From: an uncultured Lachnospiraceae bacterium
Lineage (GTDB): Bacteria; Bacillota; Clostridia; Lachnospirales; Lachnospiraceae
Assembly (NCBI GenBank): GCA_910578845.1
Contig: CAJTSL010000104.1
Span: forward strand, 1 to 5,758
Length of the DNA: 5,758 nucleotides
Reading direction: 5' to 3'
Under the pieces are notes generated by a model. That model searched no databases and was not told where the DNA came from. It saw nothing but the letters and a program-made list of their open reading frames with translations. Position 1 is the first letter of the stretch; each line of letters opens with the position of its first letter. Positions 4,878 to 5,758 of the stretch are shown one piece after another. The position numbers were made by a program, and so were the translations under genes.

Positions 4878-5732
4878 ATGGAGTATGAAGAAATTGAATT
4901 GATTAGACAAAGTGAAAACGGTACGGTGCAGTTGATAAAAGAGAAAAATGGGGAGAATTTCTTCATCAGAAAAATAATAAAGGGCAGGGTTCCTGCATAT
5001 GGAATACTACAGGAGTGTCAGCACCCGTGTCTGCCCAAAGTCCGTGAGGTTACCGTAACGGACGATACGACAATAATCATTGAGGAGTACATAGAGGGTC
5101 AGTCATTAGGCCGTATAAAATTGTCCGAAAAACAATTTTGGAATGTTGTAAAGGATTTGTGTTCAGTTCTGCAATTCCTGCATAGTATGGACATTATTCA
5201 CCGTGACATCAAGCCATCAAATATCATTTATGCAGAAGACGGACATATCCGCCTGATTGATTTTGGCGCTGCGCGCGTGCTGAAAGAAAACCAGGAGCAG
5301 GATACCAGGCTTTTGGGGACCAGAGGATATGCTCCGCCTGAGCAGTATGGATTTTCACAGACGGACGTGCGGACTGATATCTATTCTCTTGGCGTTACGC
5401 TTGAACAAATTCTTCAGAATAAAATACAGAGATTGCGGTACAAGAGGGTGATACGAAAATGTATGGAACTGAATCCGGATAAACGTTACCAGTCTGTCCA
5501 GCAGGCGAAAAAAGCCTTTTTTCATGCAAAATACATGTTTTTATACATTTCTACGATGCTCATAGCGTTGGTGCTCTTATGTGGCTATCTTAGGGTGGGC
5601 AATGTCATCAATCCGGAGCCGGCTATAGCTGAGAAATCCGGGGGCCCCGAGAGATATCCCAATCAGATTCTCTGGAATGATTACCCGGTACGCGAATATC
5701 TGGGTAAGCGTCAAATCCACCGCCTTGGATAG
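4878..5732 (+). CDS. membrane-anchored Ser/Thr protein kinase (Hanks type)
   Basis: This 284-residue protein has an N-terminal cytosolic kinase domain (about 1-215), one transmembrane helix (about 219-238) and an outside tail of about 46 residues. Catalytic elements are intact: K32 in FFIRKII is the ATP-binding lysine, HRDIKPSN (108-115) is the catalytic loop, DFG (128-130) binds Mg2+, APPEQY (152-157) ends the activation segment and D167 in DIYSLG is the conserved helix-F aspartate. The glycine-rich loop is degenerate (SENGTV, 12-17), the helix-C glutamate is not obvious and the C-lobe is compact. There are no PASTA repeats. Lysines before the membrane segment fit the kinase-inside topology. 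The start is uncertain: ATG 4878 has GAGAGGG (4861-4867) 10 bases upstream; GTG 4854 lies 3 bases after AAGGAG (4845-4850); ATG 4839 coincides with the predicted transcription start. The substrate is unknown; the divergent regulator is the obvious candidate. Confidence 0.9.
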   Translation: MEYEEIELIRQSENGTVQLIKEKNGENFFIRKIIKGRVPAYGILQECQHPCLPKVREVTVTDDTTIIIEEYIEGQSLGRIKLSEKQFWNVVKDLCSVLQFLHSMDIIHRDIKPSNIIYAEDGHIRLIDFGAARVLKENQEQDTRLLGTRGYAPPEQYGFSQTDVRTDIYSLGVTLEQILQNKIQRLRYKRVIRKCMELNPDKRYQSVQQAKKAFFHAKYMFLYISTMLIALVLLCGYLRVGNVINPEPAIAEKSGGPERYPNQILWNDYPVREYLGKRQIHRLG

Positions 5733-5758
5733 TGAGTGCTTTTATGCCATACTCTAAA

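Noticed and set aside
5629..5757. An open +1 frame overlapping the kinase C-terminus, suggesting a frameshift
   Set aside because: It has no recognisable motif, and the kinase frame itself runs cleanly to its stop, so there is no positive evidence of a shift.
5732..5758. Possible start of a next gene (GTG 5732 or ATG 5744) running off the window
   Set aside because: Only a few codons are visible and there is no ribosome binding site at the right distance.

Overview
The window looks like ordinary chromosome from a low-to-moderate GC Gram-positive anaerobe, most likely a Clostridia / Lachnospiraceae-type gut bacterium. I infer this from protein style (an FAD oxidoreductase with a C-terminal Rieske domain, an XRE regulator beside a membrane-anchored Ser/Thr kinase), AGGAGG-type ribosome binding sites and near-consensus sigma-A promoters. 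This is inference from sequence only; no database was consulted. I see no rRNA, tRNA, CRISPR array or insertion sequence.

Layout, left to right. Positions 1-118 hold a short non-coding or gene-tail stretch with a hairpin. At 119-892 (+) lies a class I SAM-dependent methyltransferase. At 1020-1763 (+) lies an unusual protein: an N-terminal XRE helix-turn-helix joined to a domain that reads like the cytoplasmic C-terminal domain of FlhA/FHIPEP, the flagellar and type III export gate, with no membrane part. Positions 1764-1901 form an intergenic leader dense in inverted repeats with mutually complementary loops. At 1902-3218 (+) is the FAD oxidoreductase (DAO fold) with a C-terminal Rieske [2Fe-2S] domain, followed at 3317-4075 (+) by an inositol-monophosphatase family phosphatase.

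Positions 4076-4330 carry no intact gene, but 4091-4300 is one reading frame broken by a single TGA and may be a decayed small gene. The last block is a divergent pair: an XRE-type regulator at 4331-4804 (-) and a Ser/Thr protein kinase with one transmembrane helix at 4878-5732 (+). Their promoters interlock, and the two -10 boxes share bases in a 10-bp palindrome (4828-4837), so only one promoter can be occupied at a time. The regulator has a Ser/Thr-rich N-terminal tail that could be a kinase substrate. Together the pair suggests a small self-contained signalling module.

The two most interesting points are the HTH-FlhA_C-like fusion and the regulator/kinase switch. The methyltransferase, phosphatase and oxidoreductase are recognisable at family level only; their substrates cannot be read from the sequence.
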